NCBI GenBank assembly: GCA_012026885.1
Contig: VEPL01000025.1
Location: 1-64,000, forward strand
Reading direction: 5' to 3'
Source: Betaproteobacteria bacterium
GTDB lineage: Bacteria; Pseudomonadota; Gammaproteobacteria; Burkholderiales; Rhodocyclaceae
DNA length: 64,000 bases
Shown: positions 35,216-44,203 of the stretch, one piece after another
Position numbering within the stretch: position 1 is the first letter of the stretch
How the letters are laid out: every line of letters begins with the position of its first letter
Notes under the pieces: generated by a model
Database searches by the model: none
Seen by the model: only the letters and a program-made list of their open reading frames with translations
Told to the model about the DNA's origin: nothing
Position numbers and translations under genes: made by a program

Positions 35216-36805
35216 CTAGCCCCGGGCGTCGCGCAGGTGAGCGATGAGGCCGCGTGTCGAGGCGTCGAGCCCTTCTGTGCCCGTTTCGCCGCGCAGGCAG
35301 GGAGCGAGGCGCCCGGCGAGGTGCTTGCCCAGCTCGACGCCCCACTGGTCGAAGGAATTGAGGTTCCACAGCACGCCGAGGCAGAAGACCTTGTGCTCGT
35401 AGAGGGCGATCAGCTGGCCGAGGGTGAACGGGGTCAGTTCCGGTAGGACAATGGTCGTCGACGGCTGGTTACCGGGGAAGGTGCGGAAGGGCAGCAGCTG
35501 TTCCGGAATGCCGGCTGCCCGCGCCTCGTCGGCGGTTTGCCCGAAGGCGAGGGCAGACGACTGGGCGAGGCAGTTGGCGAGCAATCCGCTGTGGTGGCCG
35601 GGCAGGGGAAAATCGGGGCTGGCGAGGGCGATGAAGTCGCTGGCGACCAGCGCGCCACCCTGGTGGAGCAACTGGAAGAAGGAGTGCTGGCCGTTGGTGC
35701 CGGCCGTGCCCCACAGTATCGGATTGGTCGCATAGCCAACCGCGATGCCCTCGCGGTTGGCGCGCTTGCCGTTGCTTTCCATCTCCAGTTGCTGCAGGTG
35801 GGCAGGCAGCAGCGCCAGCGACTGGCTGTAGGGGAAGACGCCGTGGCTGTGCGCATCGAGGAAATTGGTGTTCCACAGGGCGAGCAGCGCCAGGGTCAGC
35901 GGCAGGTTGGCTTTGGCGGTGGCTTCATGGAAGTGCTCGTCCATGTCGCGGGCGCCGGCGAGCAGCTGCTCGAAGTGCCCGAAGCCCACGGCGAGCGCGA
36001 TCGGCAGGCCGATCGCCGACCACAGCGAAAAGCGGCCGCCGACCCAGTCCCAGAACTCGAAGACGTTTTCCGGCGCGACGCCGAAGGCGCGCGTAGCCTC
36101 GAGATTGGTAGAGGCGGCGACGAAATGGCGGGCGACTGCAGCCTCGTCACCGGCGGCAGCGAGCAGCCAGCGGCGGGCAGTGTGGGCGTTGGCCATCGTC
36201 TCCTGCGTCGTGAAGGTCTTGCTGGCGACGATGAACAGGGTGCTGCGCGGATTCAGGCGCGCCAGCAGCGGTGCCAAGTCGGCGCTGTCGAGGTTGGCGA
36301 CGAAATGGACGGCGATGTCCGGCTGCTGGAAGGCGGCGAGCGCATGGACGGCCATGCGCGGCCCGAGGTCGGAGCCGCCGATGCCGATATTGACGACGTC
36401 GGTGATGCGCTCGCCCGAGTAGCCGCGCCAGCTGCCGTCATGGATGCTCGTGCAGAAGCGGCGCATGCGCGCGAGGACGTCGCGCACTTCCGATGGTGCC
36501 CGGTCGCCGGCGCGCAGGTCGGCGTGCCGCACGGCGCGGCCCTCGGTGTGGTTGATAGCTTCGCCGGCGCGCATGCGTGCCTTCCAGCCGTCGAGGTCGG
36601 CGGCCGCGGCACAGCGGTGCAGCAGGGCAAGGGTCTTCTCCTCGACGCGCTGCTTCGAGAAATCGACCAGCAGGCCGTTGTGGCGCAGCGAAAAACGCGC
36701 GAAGCGCTCACCGTCTGCCGCGAACAGCTCGCGCAGGTGCCGGTCGCGCAGGTTTTCGGCATGAGCCGAGAGGGCGCGCCAGGGGGAGCTTTCGGAGAGG
36801 GCCAT
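35216..36805 (-). CDS. pgi: Glucose-6-phosphate isomerase
   Basis: Interconverts glucose-6-phosphate and fructose-6-phosphate. 529 residues. Family signatures: NIGIGGSDLGPRMA, the signature GGRFSLWSAIGLPIAL, the NGQHSFFQLLHQG segment with the catalytic His, and the C-terminal FDQWGVELGKHLA with the catalytic Lys. The start at ATG 36805 lies 20 bases after the stop of the fabH-like gene, and folA follows within 4 bases, so it is mid-operon. Confidence 0.97.
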   Translation of the reverse strand: MALSESSPWRALSAHAENLRDRHLRELFAADGERFARFSLRHNGLLVDFSKQRVEEKTLALLHRCAAAADLDGWKARMRAGEAINHTEGRAVRHADLRAGDRAPSEVRDVLARMRRFCTSIHDGSWRGYSGERITDVVNIGIGGSDLGPRMAVHALAAFQQPDIAVHFVANLDSADLAPLLARLNPRSTLFIVASKTFTTQETMANAHTARRWLLAAAGDEAAVARHFVAASTNLEATRAFGVAPENVFEFWDWVGGRFSLWSAIGLPIALAVGFGHFEQLLAGARDMDEHFHEATAKANLPLTLALLALWNTNFLDAHSHGVFPYSQSLALLPAHLQQLEMESNGKRANREGIAVGYATNPILWGTAGTNGQHSFFQLLHQGGALVASDFIALASPDFPLPGHHSGLLANCLAQSSALAFGQTADEARAAGIPEQLLPFRTFPGNQPSTTIVLPELTPFTLGQLIALYEHKVFCLGVLWNLNSFDQWGVELGKHLAGRLAPCLRGETGTEGLDASTRGLIAHLRDARG

Positions 36806-36825
36806 GAACAGTCGGGGTTGTGCGG

Positions 36826-37950
36826 TCAGGCGACCTTGCGCAAGACGAGGCTGCCGATCGAATAGCCGGCGCCGAAGGAGCAGATGACGCCGAGGTCGCC
36901 GGCCTGCAGGTCGGCGCTGTGGCGGTGGAAGGCGATGATCGAGCCGGCCGATGCGGTGTTGGCGAACTCGTCGAGGATGACCGGCGCCTCGTCGGCGCTG
37001 GCGTCGTGGCCGAGCAGGCGCTTGCCGATCAGCTGGTTCATCGCCAGGTTGGCCTGGTGCAGCCAGAAGCGGCGCACGTCGGCGGCAGCGAAGCCGAGGG
37101 ACTGCAGGTGGCCGGCGATGTGGTCGGCCGCCATCGGGCAGACTTCCTTGAAGACCTTGCGCCCTTCCTGGCGGAAGAGCTGGTCACGGTCGGCCGGGTC
37201 GCGGTCTTCGCAGCGGGACAGGAAGCCGGCGTTGTTGCGGATGTTGTTCGAAAACTTCGTCGCCAGGCGCGTGCCCAGCACTTCCCAGCGGGTAGCCGAG
37301 ACGGCATCCTCGGCACGCTCGACGACGATGGCCGTGCACACGTCGCCGAAGATGAAATGGCAGTCACGGTCCTGCCAGGCGAGGTGGGCCGAGCAGATTT
37401 CCGGGTCGATGACCAGTGCGGCGCGGGCAGTCCCGCTGCGCACGGCGTTGATCGCCTGCTCGAGCCCGAAGGTGGCCGACGAGCAGGCGACGTTCATGTC
37501 GAAGGCGTAGCCGCCGGCGCCGAGTGCATTCTGGATCTCGACCGCCATCGCCGGGTAAGGGCGCTGCATGTTGGAGGCGGCGCACACCACCATGTCGATG
37601 TCGGCCGTGGTGCGGCCGGCGGCTGCCAGCGCATCGCGGGCGGCGGCGACGCCGATTTCGGCCATAAGCGAGAGTTCGTCATCGGCGCGCGGCGTAAAGC
37701 GCGGGCGCATGCGCGCCGGATCGAGCACACCGGCCTTGTCGACGACGTAGCGGCGCTTGATGCCGGAAGCCTTCTCGATGAACTCGGCGCTCGACTCGGC
37801 GATCGCCGCGACTTCACCCGCCGCGATCGCCGCGGCGTTATCGGCATTGAAGCCGCGGGCATAGGCGTTGAAGGCGACGACCAGTTCCTCGTTGGTGATG
37901 ACTTCCGGGGCGACCCACAGGCCGGTGCCGCTGATGACGACGTTATGCAT
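36826..37950 (-). CDS. Beta-ketoacyl-ACP synthase III-like (FabH family)
   Basis: A 374-residue thiolase-fold condensing enzyme of the FabH family. The Cys-His-Asn triad is present: Cys in MNVACSSATFG, His in WLHQANLAMNQ and Asn in EFANTASAGS. It is longer than E. coli FabH (317 aa), and fits the group of beta-ketoacyl-ACP synthases found in pseudomonads and betaproteobacteria that prime from longer acyl-CoA; this subgroup call is inference. ATG 37950 gives MHNVVISGTGLW, the family start; GTG 37992 would place an operator-like palindrome inside the gene. A PsrA-box-like site sits 2 bases upstream of the ATG. Confidence 0.88.
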   Translation of the reverse strand: MHNVVISGTGLWVAPEVITNEELVVAFNAYARGFNADNAAAIAAGEVAAIAESSAEFIEKASGIKRRYVVDKAGVLDPARMRPRFTPRADDELSLMAEIGVAAARDALAAAGRTTADIDMVVCAASNMQRPYPAMAVEIQNALGAGGYAFDMNVACSSATFGLEQAINAVRSGTARAALVIDPEICSAHLAWQDRDCHFIFGDVCTAIVVERAEDAVSATRWEVLGTRLATKFSNNIRNNAGFLSRCEDRDPADRDQLFRQEGRKVFKEVCPMAADHIAGHLQSLGFAAADVRRFWLHQANLAMNQLIGKRLLGHDASADEAPVILDEFANTASAGSIIAFHRHSADLQAGDLGVICSFGAGYSIGSLVLRKVA

Positions 37951-37951
37951 G

Positions 37952-37969
37952 TTCAAACGGGTGTTTAAA
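37952..37969. promoter_or_regulatory. PsrA/FadR-type palindrome before the fabH-like gene
   Basis: TTCAAAC-GGGT-GTTTAAA, an inverted repeat with one mismatch. On the gene's strand it reads TTTAAAC-ACCC-GTTTGAA, close to the published Pseudomonas PsrA box (G/C)AAAC-N2-4-GTTT(G/C). It lies directly in front of the start codon, where a bound TetR-type fatty-acid regulator would block expression. Confidence 0.5.
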
Positions 37970-38003
37970 TATCGGGCCGCGCACGATAGCACAGGTGCTG
38001 CAG

Positions 38004-38798
38004 TCAGACCGCCACCGGCGCCGCGATGTGCGGATGCGGGTCGTAGCCGTCGAGGCGGAAATCATCGAATTTGAAGGCAAAGATGTCGTCGACCGCAGGA
38101 TTGATCCACAGCGTCGGCAAGGGCCGCGGTTCGCGCGTGAGCTGCAGCCGCGCCTGCTCGAAATGGTTCGCGTAGAGATGAGCGTCGCCGAAGGTGTGCA
38201 CGAATTCACCCGGGCGGTAGCCGCAGACCTGCGCCAGCATCATTGTCAGCAGCGCGTAGCTGGCGATGTTGAAGGGCACGCCGAGGAAGATGTCGGCACT
38301 GCGCTGGTAGAGCTGGCAGGAGAGCCTGCCGTCGGCAACATAGAACTGGAAGAGGCAGTGGCAGGGCGGTAGCGCCATGCGGTCGACGTCTCCGGGATTC
38401 CAGGCGGAAACGATATGCCGCCGCGAATCGGGGTTGCGCTTGAGGCCGTCGACGAGCTGGGCGATCTGGTCGACCAGGCGGCCGTCCAGTGTTTCCCAGC
38501 GCCGCCACTGCTTCCCGTAAACCGGGCCGAGGTCGCCGTTCGCATCGGCCCATTCGTCCCAGATGCGCACACCGTTTTCCTTGAGGTAGGCGATGTTGGT
38601 GTCGCCCTGCAGGAACCACAGCAATTCGTGGATGATCGACTTCAGGTGCAGCTTTTTCGTCGTCACCATCGGGAATCCGGCGGCCAGGTCGAAGCGCATC
38701 TGCCAGCCGAAAACCGAGCGCGTGCCGGTTCCGGTGCGGTCGGATTTGTCGTGGCCGTGTGCCAGCACATGGCGCATCAGGTCGAGGTATTGCTGCAT
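38004..38798 (-). CDS. thyA: Thymidylate synthase
   Basis: Methylates dUMP to dTMP using methylene-tetrahydrofolate. 264 residues, identical in length to E. coli ThyA. The catalytic Cys is in [11 protein letters not shown]; other signatures are [51 protein letters not shown] and the C-terminal AAPVAV. ATG 38798. It is the first of the same-strand series thyA, fabH-like, pgi, folA and is divergent from the PilZ-like gene at 38898. Confidence 0.98.
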   Translation of the reverse strand: MQQYLDLMRHVLAHGHDKSDRTGTGTRSVFGWQMRFDLAAGFPMVTTKKLHLKSIIHELLWFLQGDTNIAYLKENGVRIWDEWADANGDLGPVYGKQWRRWETLDGRLVDQIAQLVDGLKRNPDSRRHIVSAWNPGDVDRMALPPCHCLFQFYVADGRLSCQLYQRSADIFLGVPFNIASYALLTMMLAQVCGYRPGEFVHTFGDAHLYANHFEQARLQLTREPRPLPTLWINPAVDDIFAFKFDDFRLDGYDPHPHIAAPVAV

Positions 38799-38897
38799 GG
38801 GGCATGACGCGAAAACGAAAACGGCAATTCTACATCGCCGGCGACTCCCCTACGCCGTCCGCGCCCACCGGTGTAAACTCGACGGCGGGGGAAACAC

Positions 38898-40439
38898 ATG
38901 AGCATGTTCGACAAACTGCGGGAACTGGGGAAGGCCAGCCTGGGCGGGGCGCGCTCCGACCATCCGCTCGCCACGCCGCGCGAGTTGCGGCGGATCGTCG
39001 GTGAAATTCCGCGCGACGATGCCTTCAAGGCGGTCGACGAGATACTCGGCTGGCTGGAATCGATGCAGGGTGCGGGCGACCTGCCGCCGGCGCGGCTTGC
39101 CGACGCCCTCACACAACTGGATGACGCCGCCCAGCCGCACCTGCGCCGCCTCGCGCGCAATTACCTGCAGGCGCCCCGCCTTTCCCGGGCAGAGGAACAG
39201 CGCCTGCGCAGCCTCAACAGCGCCTGCTGGGAGCAACTTGCCGCCGGCTACGAGCGCGCCCTGGCCGCTGGCGAAGGCTTTGACGCGACGCTCGTTGCCG
39301 ATTTGGCGGTGCGCCTCCTGATTGCACTCGGACAGGTGCTCAAGTGGCAGCGCTTCCACTATGCGCCACCCGATGGCGCGCTCTGGGGACGCCTCGGCGC
39401 TGCCCTCCAGGCCGCGGAAGGAGCGGACGCCGGCGAGCGCGTGGTGTCGCTCACCGCCACGCCCGGCGGTCCGACCAGTGCCCGGCGCGAATTCACGCGC
39501 CGCGTCGCCTTCGAGGCTGCCGCGCTCGATTCCCTGCTGCCGCTGCAGATCGAGCTGGCCGAGCGCCTGATCGCTCATGTCCTTCCCGCTCTGGTGCTCA
39601 CCGACAAGGCGGAGCACCACAGCGTCTATTGGGTCGACCTCGCTGTGCCAGAGCCGCCTAGGCGCATGGCCGACATGCCGGAGCGCGTGGCACCCGGCCA
39701 GCGCTTCTTCAGGCCGGCCGGCGCGCATGCAATCCTGGCCGCCCTGCTGCACGACCTCGAGCGTGGCCACGACGTGCCACCCGAGATCAACTTGGGCGGG
39801 CAGTATCCTCCCCAAGCGCTGGTCCCCGTCCTCCGCCACCTCGTGCTCTACCTGGCACCGGTGCCGCCGCAGCGGCGCCATCCGCGGCACGACGTACGCC
39901 AGCGCGCCACGGTCGTCAGCGGCATGGCGGCGGTTTCCGCCGTCTTTGCATCGGCGGAGGCCGCACGCCCGGTGCTGGCGCAGGCCGAGAGCTGGGTAGT
40001 CGAGAACGTCAGCCGGGGCGGGTTCGGCGCTGTCGTCGAAGCGAAGCCGGGCGAATGGCTAAAGGTCGGTGCATTGCTGGCGCTGCAGCCGGACGGTGGC
40101 ACCAACTGGCTGGTCGGCGTCGTGCGCCGCTGCCAGCGGCCGGCCGGGGGGGCGGCCCGGGTCGGCATCGAGACGCTGGCACGGCGCCCGCACATGGTGG
40201 ACATGCGCGTGCTGACGTCGTCGAGTTACGTGGCCGTCGACGGCATCCCGACCTTGGTTGTCGAAGAGGACTGCCACCCCGGGGAATGGCGGGCGCTGAT
40301 GCCTGGCGGTTCGTTCGGCTTGCGCGACGACATGGAGTGCTTCGTCGCCGGACGCCGGATCATCCTGCACCCGGTCGCGCTCGTCGAGTCGGGCAGCGAT
40401 TGGGAGCTGGCCCGCTACCGCCTGCCCGACGAAGCCTGA
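38898..40439 (+). CDS. Conserved protein with a PilZ-like C-terminal domain
   Basis: A 513-residue soluble protein; I do not recognise a named family with confidence. The N-terminal ~300 residues are helical and rich in Ala, Leu and Arg (FDKLRELGKASLGG, LDDAAQPHLRRLARNYLQ). The region from about 320 has RHPRHDVRQRATVVSG and then ENVSRGGFGAVVE, which match the RxxxR and (D/N)xSxxG motifs of PilZ cyclic-di-GMP-binding domains, with a beta-rich continuation (PGEWLKVGALLALQPDGG, WLVGVVRRCQR). N370 is the Asn of NxSxxG. A link to the GGDEF-EAL gene at 32790 is possible but not shown. ATG 38898 follows a GGGGGA site. Confidence 0.6.
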   Translation: MSMFDKLRELGKASLGGARSDHPLATPRELRRIVGEIPRDDAFKAVDEILGWLESMQGAGDLPPARLADALTQLDDAAQPHLRRLARNYLQAPRLSRAEEQRLRSLNSACWEQLAAGYERALAAGEGFDATLVADLAVRLLIALGQVLKWQRFHYAPPDGALWGRLGAALQAAEGADAGERVVSLTATPGGPTSARREFTRRVAFEAAALDSLLPLQIELAERLIAHVLPALVLTDKAEHHSVYWVDLAVPEPPRRMADMPERVAPGQRFFRPAGAHAILAALLHDLERGHDVPPEINLGGQYPPQALVPVLRHLVLYLAPVPPQRRHPRHDVRQRATVVSGMAAVSAVFASAEAARPVLAQAESWVVENVSRGGFGAVVEAKPGEWLKVGALLALQPDGGTNWLVGVVRRCQRPAGGAARVGIETLARRPHMVDMRVLTSSSYVAVDGIPTLVVEEDCHPGEWRALMPGGSFGLRDDMECFVAGRRIILHPVALVESGSDWELARYRLPDEA

Positions 40440-40443
40440 CGGT

Positions 40444-41037
40444 TCAGTTGCGCAGCGCCGATTTCGGCCGGAACGCCTTGACGACCGCGGCATCGGTTTC
40501 CGCATAGGGACCGCCGATCAGGTCGATGCAATAGGGCACGGCGGCGAATATGCCGACGTGGGAAACCGTTCCGTCGGCGGCACGCACACCCTCGAGCGTT
40601 TCGCGGATCGACTTGGGCTGGCCAGGCAGGTTGATGATCAGGCAGTGCCCGCGGACGACAGCGACCTGCCGCGACAGGATGGCGGTCGGCACGAAATTGA
40701 GGCTGATGCGGCGCATCTCCTCGCCGAATCCGGGCATTTCCTTGTCGGCGACGGCAAGCGTCGCCTCCGGCGTGACATCGCGTGGCGCCGGTCCGGTGCC
40801 GCCGGTGGTCAGGACCAGATGGCAACCGGCGCGGTCGACCAGTTCGACGAGCGTATTTTCGATGGTCGTGCGGTCGTCGGCGATCAGCCGCGTCTCGGCG
40901 CGCCACGTGGTCATCAGCGCCCGGCCCAGCCATTCCTCGAGGGCGGGAATCCCCTTGTCCTCATACACGCCGGTCGCTGCGCGGTCGCTGATCGAGACCA
41001 GGCCGACGACAAGTTCCTCATTCTGCGGCATGCCCAT
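40444..41037 (-). CDS. mog: Molybdopterin adenylyltransferase
   Basis: Activates molybdopterin with ATP before metal insertion in molybdenum cofactor synthesis. 197 residues with the MogA signatures VGLVSISDRAATGVYEDKG, VLTTGGTGPAPRDVTPEAT, MPGFGEEMRRIS, and LIINLPGQPKSIRETL. It starts at ATG 41037 (or 41031, MPQNEE) inside the 3' end of darP, overlapping it by about 20 bases, so the two are translated from one message. The darP-mog pair followed divergently by pmbA is common in betaproteobacteria. Confidence 0.95.
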   Translation of the reverse strand: MGMPQNEELVVGLVSISDRAATGVYEDKGIPALEEWLGRALMTTWRAETRLIADDRTTIENTLVELVDRAGCHLVLTTGGTGPAPRDVTPEATLAVADKEMPGFGEEMRRISLNFVPTAILSRQVAVVRGHCLIINLPGQPKSIRETLEGVRAADGTVSHVGIFAAVPYCIDLIGGPYAETDAAVVKAFRPKSALRN

Positions 41038-41539
41038 GTCCTTCGCGGTCGAGTTCCTGGAGCGCCTGGAAGATGGCGCGGAAATTTTTCGGCGGTTTGC
41101 CGGTAGCCTGTTCCTTGAGCGCATTGCGGCGCAACTGGCGCAAATGCTGCAGGTCGGCAGCGGGCCAGGTGGCGGCGATGTCGGCGAGGACGGATTCGTC
41201 GCCGAGCAGACGCTCGCGCATCCGCTCGAGACGGTGCAGGCGCGCCGTCTCGGCGGCCGATTCGCCGCGCAGCAGCGCCAGCCCGGCGCGGATCGGCTCT
41301 TCATCGACACCCCGCATCAGCTTGCCGATGTATTGCAGCTGGCGGCGGCGGGCGCCGTGAGCGGTGATCTTCTGGCAGTCGCGAACGGCAGCGAGCAGAT
41401 CCTCCGGCAGGTCGATGCGCTTGAGCTGGCCGGCGGACAGTTCGACAAGTTCCGCGCCAAGGTCGCGCAGGGCGTGCATGGCTTCCTTCTGCTTGGTCTT
41501 GGACAGCGGGGCGAGGTCTTCGGCGGAGTCGTCGTGCAT
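41018..41539 (-). CDS. darP: Ribosome biogenesis factor DarP (YjgA, DUF615)
   Basis: A 173-residue helical, highly charged protein of the DUF615 family; E. coli DarP (YjgA) associates with late 50S assembly intermediates. Typical features: the N-terminal SKTKQKEAMHALRDLGAEL, the Leu/Arg-rich LPEDLLAAVRDCQKITAHGARRRQLQYIGKLMR, and LRQLRRNALKEQATGKPPKNFRAIFQAL. ATG 41539. Its end overlaps mog. It is divergent from pmbA, with 60 bases between the start codons that include a TATCAT which could serve as a -10 box. Confidence 0.95.
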   Translation of the reverse strand: MHDDSAEDLAPLSKTKQKEAMHALRDLGAELVELSAGQLKRIDLPEDLLAAVRDCQKITAHGARRRQLQYIGKLMRGVDEEPIRAGLALLRGESAAETARLHRLERMRERLLGDESVLADIAATWPAADLQHLRQLRRNALKEQATGKPPKNFRAIFQALQELDREGHGHAAE

Positions 41540-41599
41540 GGGCAGGCGGGTCGGGCGGGACTGCTATCATAGCGGCTTTCCCGCCCGACCGGCCTGCCT

Positions 41600-42946
41600 A
41601 TGCCCGACGCCACAGCCTTCTCCTATCCCTTCTCGACCCTGCAGCAGCTTGCCGCCGACGTGCTGGCCGATGCGCGTGCCGGCGGTGCGACGGCCTGTGA
41701 GGTCGATGTGTCGGAAGGTTTCGGCCAGTCGGTCACCGTGCGTTGCGACGAGGTCGAGACCATCGAGTTCAATCGCGACAAGGGCATCGGCGTCACCGTC
41801 TATGCCGGGCAACGCAAGGGTTACGCCAGTACCTCGGATTTTTCGCCGCAGGCGCTGCGCGAGACGGTCGCGGCGGCGCTCGCCATTGCGCGTTATACCG
41901 CCGAGGATGATTGCGCCGGGTTGGCCGACCGGGAGTTGATGGCGGCACAATGTCCCGATCTCGATTTGCATCATCCGTGGGGGTCGACCGTGGAAGATGG
42001 CATCGAGATTGCCCGTCGCTGCGAGCAGGCGGCCTTCGCTGCCTCGCCGCGGGTGGCCAACTCGGAAGGCGCGACGGTGTCGACGCAGCAGGCCCAGTTC
42101 GTCTCCGCCAACAGCCACGGCTTCATGGGCGGTTACCCGACCTCGCGCCACTATATTTCGTGCTCGGTGATCGCCGGCGAGCAGGACGCGATGCAGCGCG
42201 ACGACTGGTACTCGACGAGCCGGCGGGCGGCCGATCTCGACGATCCCGCGCGGGTTGGTCGCATTGCCGCCGAACGCGCTGTCGCGCGCCTCGGTGCCCG
42301 CCAGGCGAGGACCGGGGAGTTCCCGGTCGTGTTCGAAGCACCGCTGGCAGCCGGTCTGCTCTCCAGCCTGGTGCACGCGGCGAGCGGCGGCGCGCTGTAC
42401 CGCAAGTCGTCGTTCCTGGTCGACCACCTTGGCCGGCAGGTAATGCCTGCCTTCGTGAATGTCGCCGAGCGCCCGCACATCCCGCGCGGGCTCGGCAGCG
42501 CGGCCTTCGACAGCGACGGGGTCGCCACACGCGAGCGCATGGTCGTGCGCGGCGGCATCCTCGAAGGCTACTTCCTGTCCGCCTACACCGCCCGCAAGCT
42601 CGGCCTGCAGACGACCGGCAATGCCGGCGGCAGCCACAACCTCGTCATCGAGCCGGGCGGGAACGATCTCGCCGGGCTGCTCGCGCAAATGGGGCGCGGC
42701 CTCCTGGTGACCGAACTGCTCGGCCACGGCATCAACTATGTGACCGGCGACTATTCCCGCGGCGCAGCGGGTTTCTGGGTCGAGAACGGGCAGATCGCCT
42801 ACCCGGTCGAGGAAATCACCATCGCCGGCAACCTGAAGGACATGCTGGCCGGCATCGTCGCCGTCGGGAGCGATGTCCTGGTGCGCGGATCGAAGCAGAC
42901 CGGATCGATACTCGTCGACCGGATGACCGTTGCCGGCGACGCGTAA
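41600..42946 (+). CDS. pmbA: TldE/PmbA metalloprotease subunit
   Basis: Non-catalytic partner (TldE/PmbA) of the TldD/TldE zinc protease, which degrades unfolded peptides and matures some modified peptides and CcdA antitoxin. 448 residues, family-typical. Signatures: EVDVSEGFGQSVTVRCDEVETIEFNRDKG near the N-terminus, SREGATVSTQQ-like NSEGATVSTQQAQ, the NAGGSHNLVIEPG region and the glycine-rich GHGINYVTGDYSRGAAGFWVENG near the end. tldD itself is not in the window. A spacer of 104 bases separates it from the TRAP binding-protein gene. Confidence 0.95.
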   Translation: MPDATAFSYPFSTLQQLAADVLADARAGGATACEVDVSEGFGQSVTVRCDEVETIEFNRDKGIGVTVYAGQRKGYASTSDFSPQALRETVAAALAIARYTAEDDCAGLADRELMAAQCPDLDLHHPWGSTVEDGIEIARRCEQAAFAASPRVANSEGATVSTQQAQFVSANSHGFMGGYPTSRHYISCSVIAGEQDAMQRDDWYSTSRRAADLDDPARVGRIAAERAVARLGARQARTGEFPVVFEAPLAAGLLSSLVHAASGGALYRKSSFLVDHLGRQVMPAFVNVAERPHIPRGLGSAAFDSDGVATRERMVVRGGILEGYFLSAYTARKLGLQTTGNAGGSHNLVIEPGGNDLAGLLAQMGRGLLVTELLGHGINYVTGDYSRGAAGFWVENGQIAYPVEEITIAGNLKDMLAGIVAVGSDVLVRGSKQTGSILVDRMTVAGDA

Positions 42947-43050
42947 GGGTTTTCCACCATTCGCAGGCACGGCGCGATTCGGCAAGAATAGAGTGTGCAT
43001 CCGCTTCGTTTCAGCGTTTTGCAGTCCAGCACCCATCCAAAGGAGACAAT

Positions 43051-44139
43051 ATGCAACGTCGTGACTTTCTGAAGAAGGCCTCGGTCGGCGCCGCCGCCGG
43101 CGCCGCCACCACGCTGGCCGCCCCGGCCATCGCCCAGTCCTTGCCGACCATCAACTGGCGCTTGACCTCCAGCTTCCCGAAGAGCCTGGATACCATCTAC
43201 GGCGGCGCCGATGTGCTGGCCGCCCGCGTCAAGGCGATCACCGGCGGCAAGTTCAACATCCGCGTCTTCCCGGGCGGCGAGATCGTCCCCGGCCTGCAGG
43301 CGCTCGACGCCGTGCAGCAGGGCACCGTCGAGTGCTGCCACACCTGTTCGTACTACTACGTCGGCAAGGACCGCACCTTCGGTTTCGGTACCGCCGTCCC
43401 GTTCGGCATGAACGCCCGCCAGATGAACGCCTGGATCTACTACGGCGGCGGCCAGAAGCTGCTCGACGAGTTCTACGCCAACTACAACGTCATCTCCTTC
43501 GCCGGCGGCAACACCGGCGTCCAGATGGGCGGCTGGTTCCGCAAGGAAATCAAGGGTCTCGACGACGTCAAGGGCCTCAAGATGCGCATCGCCGGCCTCG
43601 GCGGCAACGTCTTCGCGGCGCTCGGTGCCGTGCCCCAGCAGATCGCCGGCGGCGACATCTATCCGGCGCTCGAAAAGGGCACCATCGACGCCGCCGAGTG
43701 GGTCGGTCCGTACGATGACGAGAAGCTCGGCTTCTACAAGGTCGCCAAGAACTACTACTATCCGGGCTGGTGGGAGCCGGGTCCCGTCATCCACTTCTTC
43801 GTCAACAAGAAGGAATGGGACAAGCTGCCCAAGGAATACCAGGAGGCCTTCCAGGCTGCCGCGTACGAAGCCAACGTGACGATGATGGCCGAATACGACC
43901 ACAAGAACCCGACGGCCCTGTCCAAGCTGTTGCAGTCCGGCGTCAAGTTGCAGGCCTACCCGAAGGACGTGCTCGAGGCCGCCTACAAGGCTGCCCAGGA
44001 TCTCTACGCCGACGAGTCGAACAAGAACCCGGCATTCAAGAAGATCTACACCGAGTGGGACAAGTACCGGAAGACGCAGAACGCCTGGTTCAGCGTCGCG
44101 GAATACCGGATGGACGGCTTCCTGCAGTCGCACAAGTAA
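43051..44139 (+). CDS. TRAP transporter substrate-binding protein, DctP family
   Basis: A 362-residue periplasmic binding protein for a TRAP carboxylate transporter. The N-terminus RRDFLKKASVGAAAG is a twin-arginine (Tat) signal. The mature part has the DctP fold with FNIRVFPGGEIVPGLQALDAV, MRIAGLGGNVFAALGAVPQQIAGGDIYPALEKGTIDAAEW and VGPYDDEKLGFYKVAKNYYYPGWW, which resemble the alpha-keto-acid-binding TakP subgroup; the ligand is inference. Strong Shine-Dalgarno AAAGGAGA before ATG 43051. Its membrane partners DctQ and DctM are on the opposite strand at 44822-46872, with dps in between. Confidence 0.92.
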   Translation: MQRRDFLKKASVGAAAGAATTLAAPAIAQSLPTINWRLTSSFPKSLDTIYGGADVLAARVKAITGGKFNIRVFPGGEIVPGLQALDAVQQGTVECCHTCSYYYVGKDRTFGFGTAVPFGMNARQMNAWIYYGGGQKLLDEFYANYNVISFAGGNTGVQMGGWFRKEIKGLDDVKGLKMRIAGLGGNVFAALGAVPQQIAGGDIYPALEKGTIDAAEWVGPYDDEKLGFYKVAKNYYYPGWWEPGPVIHFFVNKKEWDKLPKEYQEAFQAAAYEANVTMMAEYDHKNPTALSKLLQSGVKLQAYPKDVLEAAYKAAQDLYADESNKNPAFKKIYTEWDKYRKTQNAWFSVAEYRMDGFLQSHK

Positions 44140-44158
44140 GTCGGTTGCGGTCGACGGC

Positions 44159-44187
44159 AAAAAGCCCGCGAATTTCGCGGGCTTTTT
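44159..44187. terminator. Bidirectional rho-independent terminator between TRAP SBP and dps
   Basis: Stem AGCCCGCG/CGCGGGCT flanked by A5 on the left and T5 on the right, so it can stop transcription from both convergent genes. Confidence 0.9.
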
Positions 44188-44203
44188 CTTTGGGGCTTGC
44201 CGA

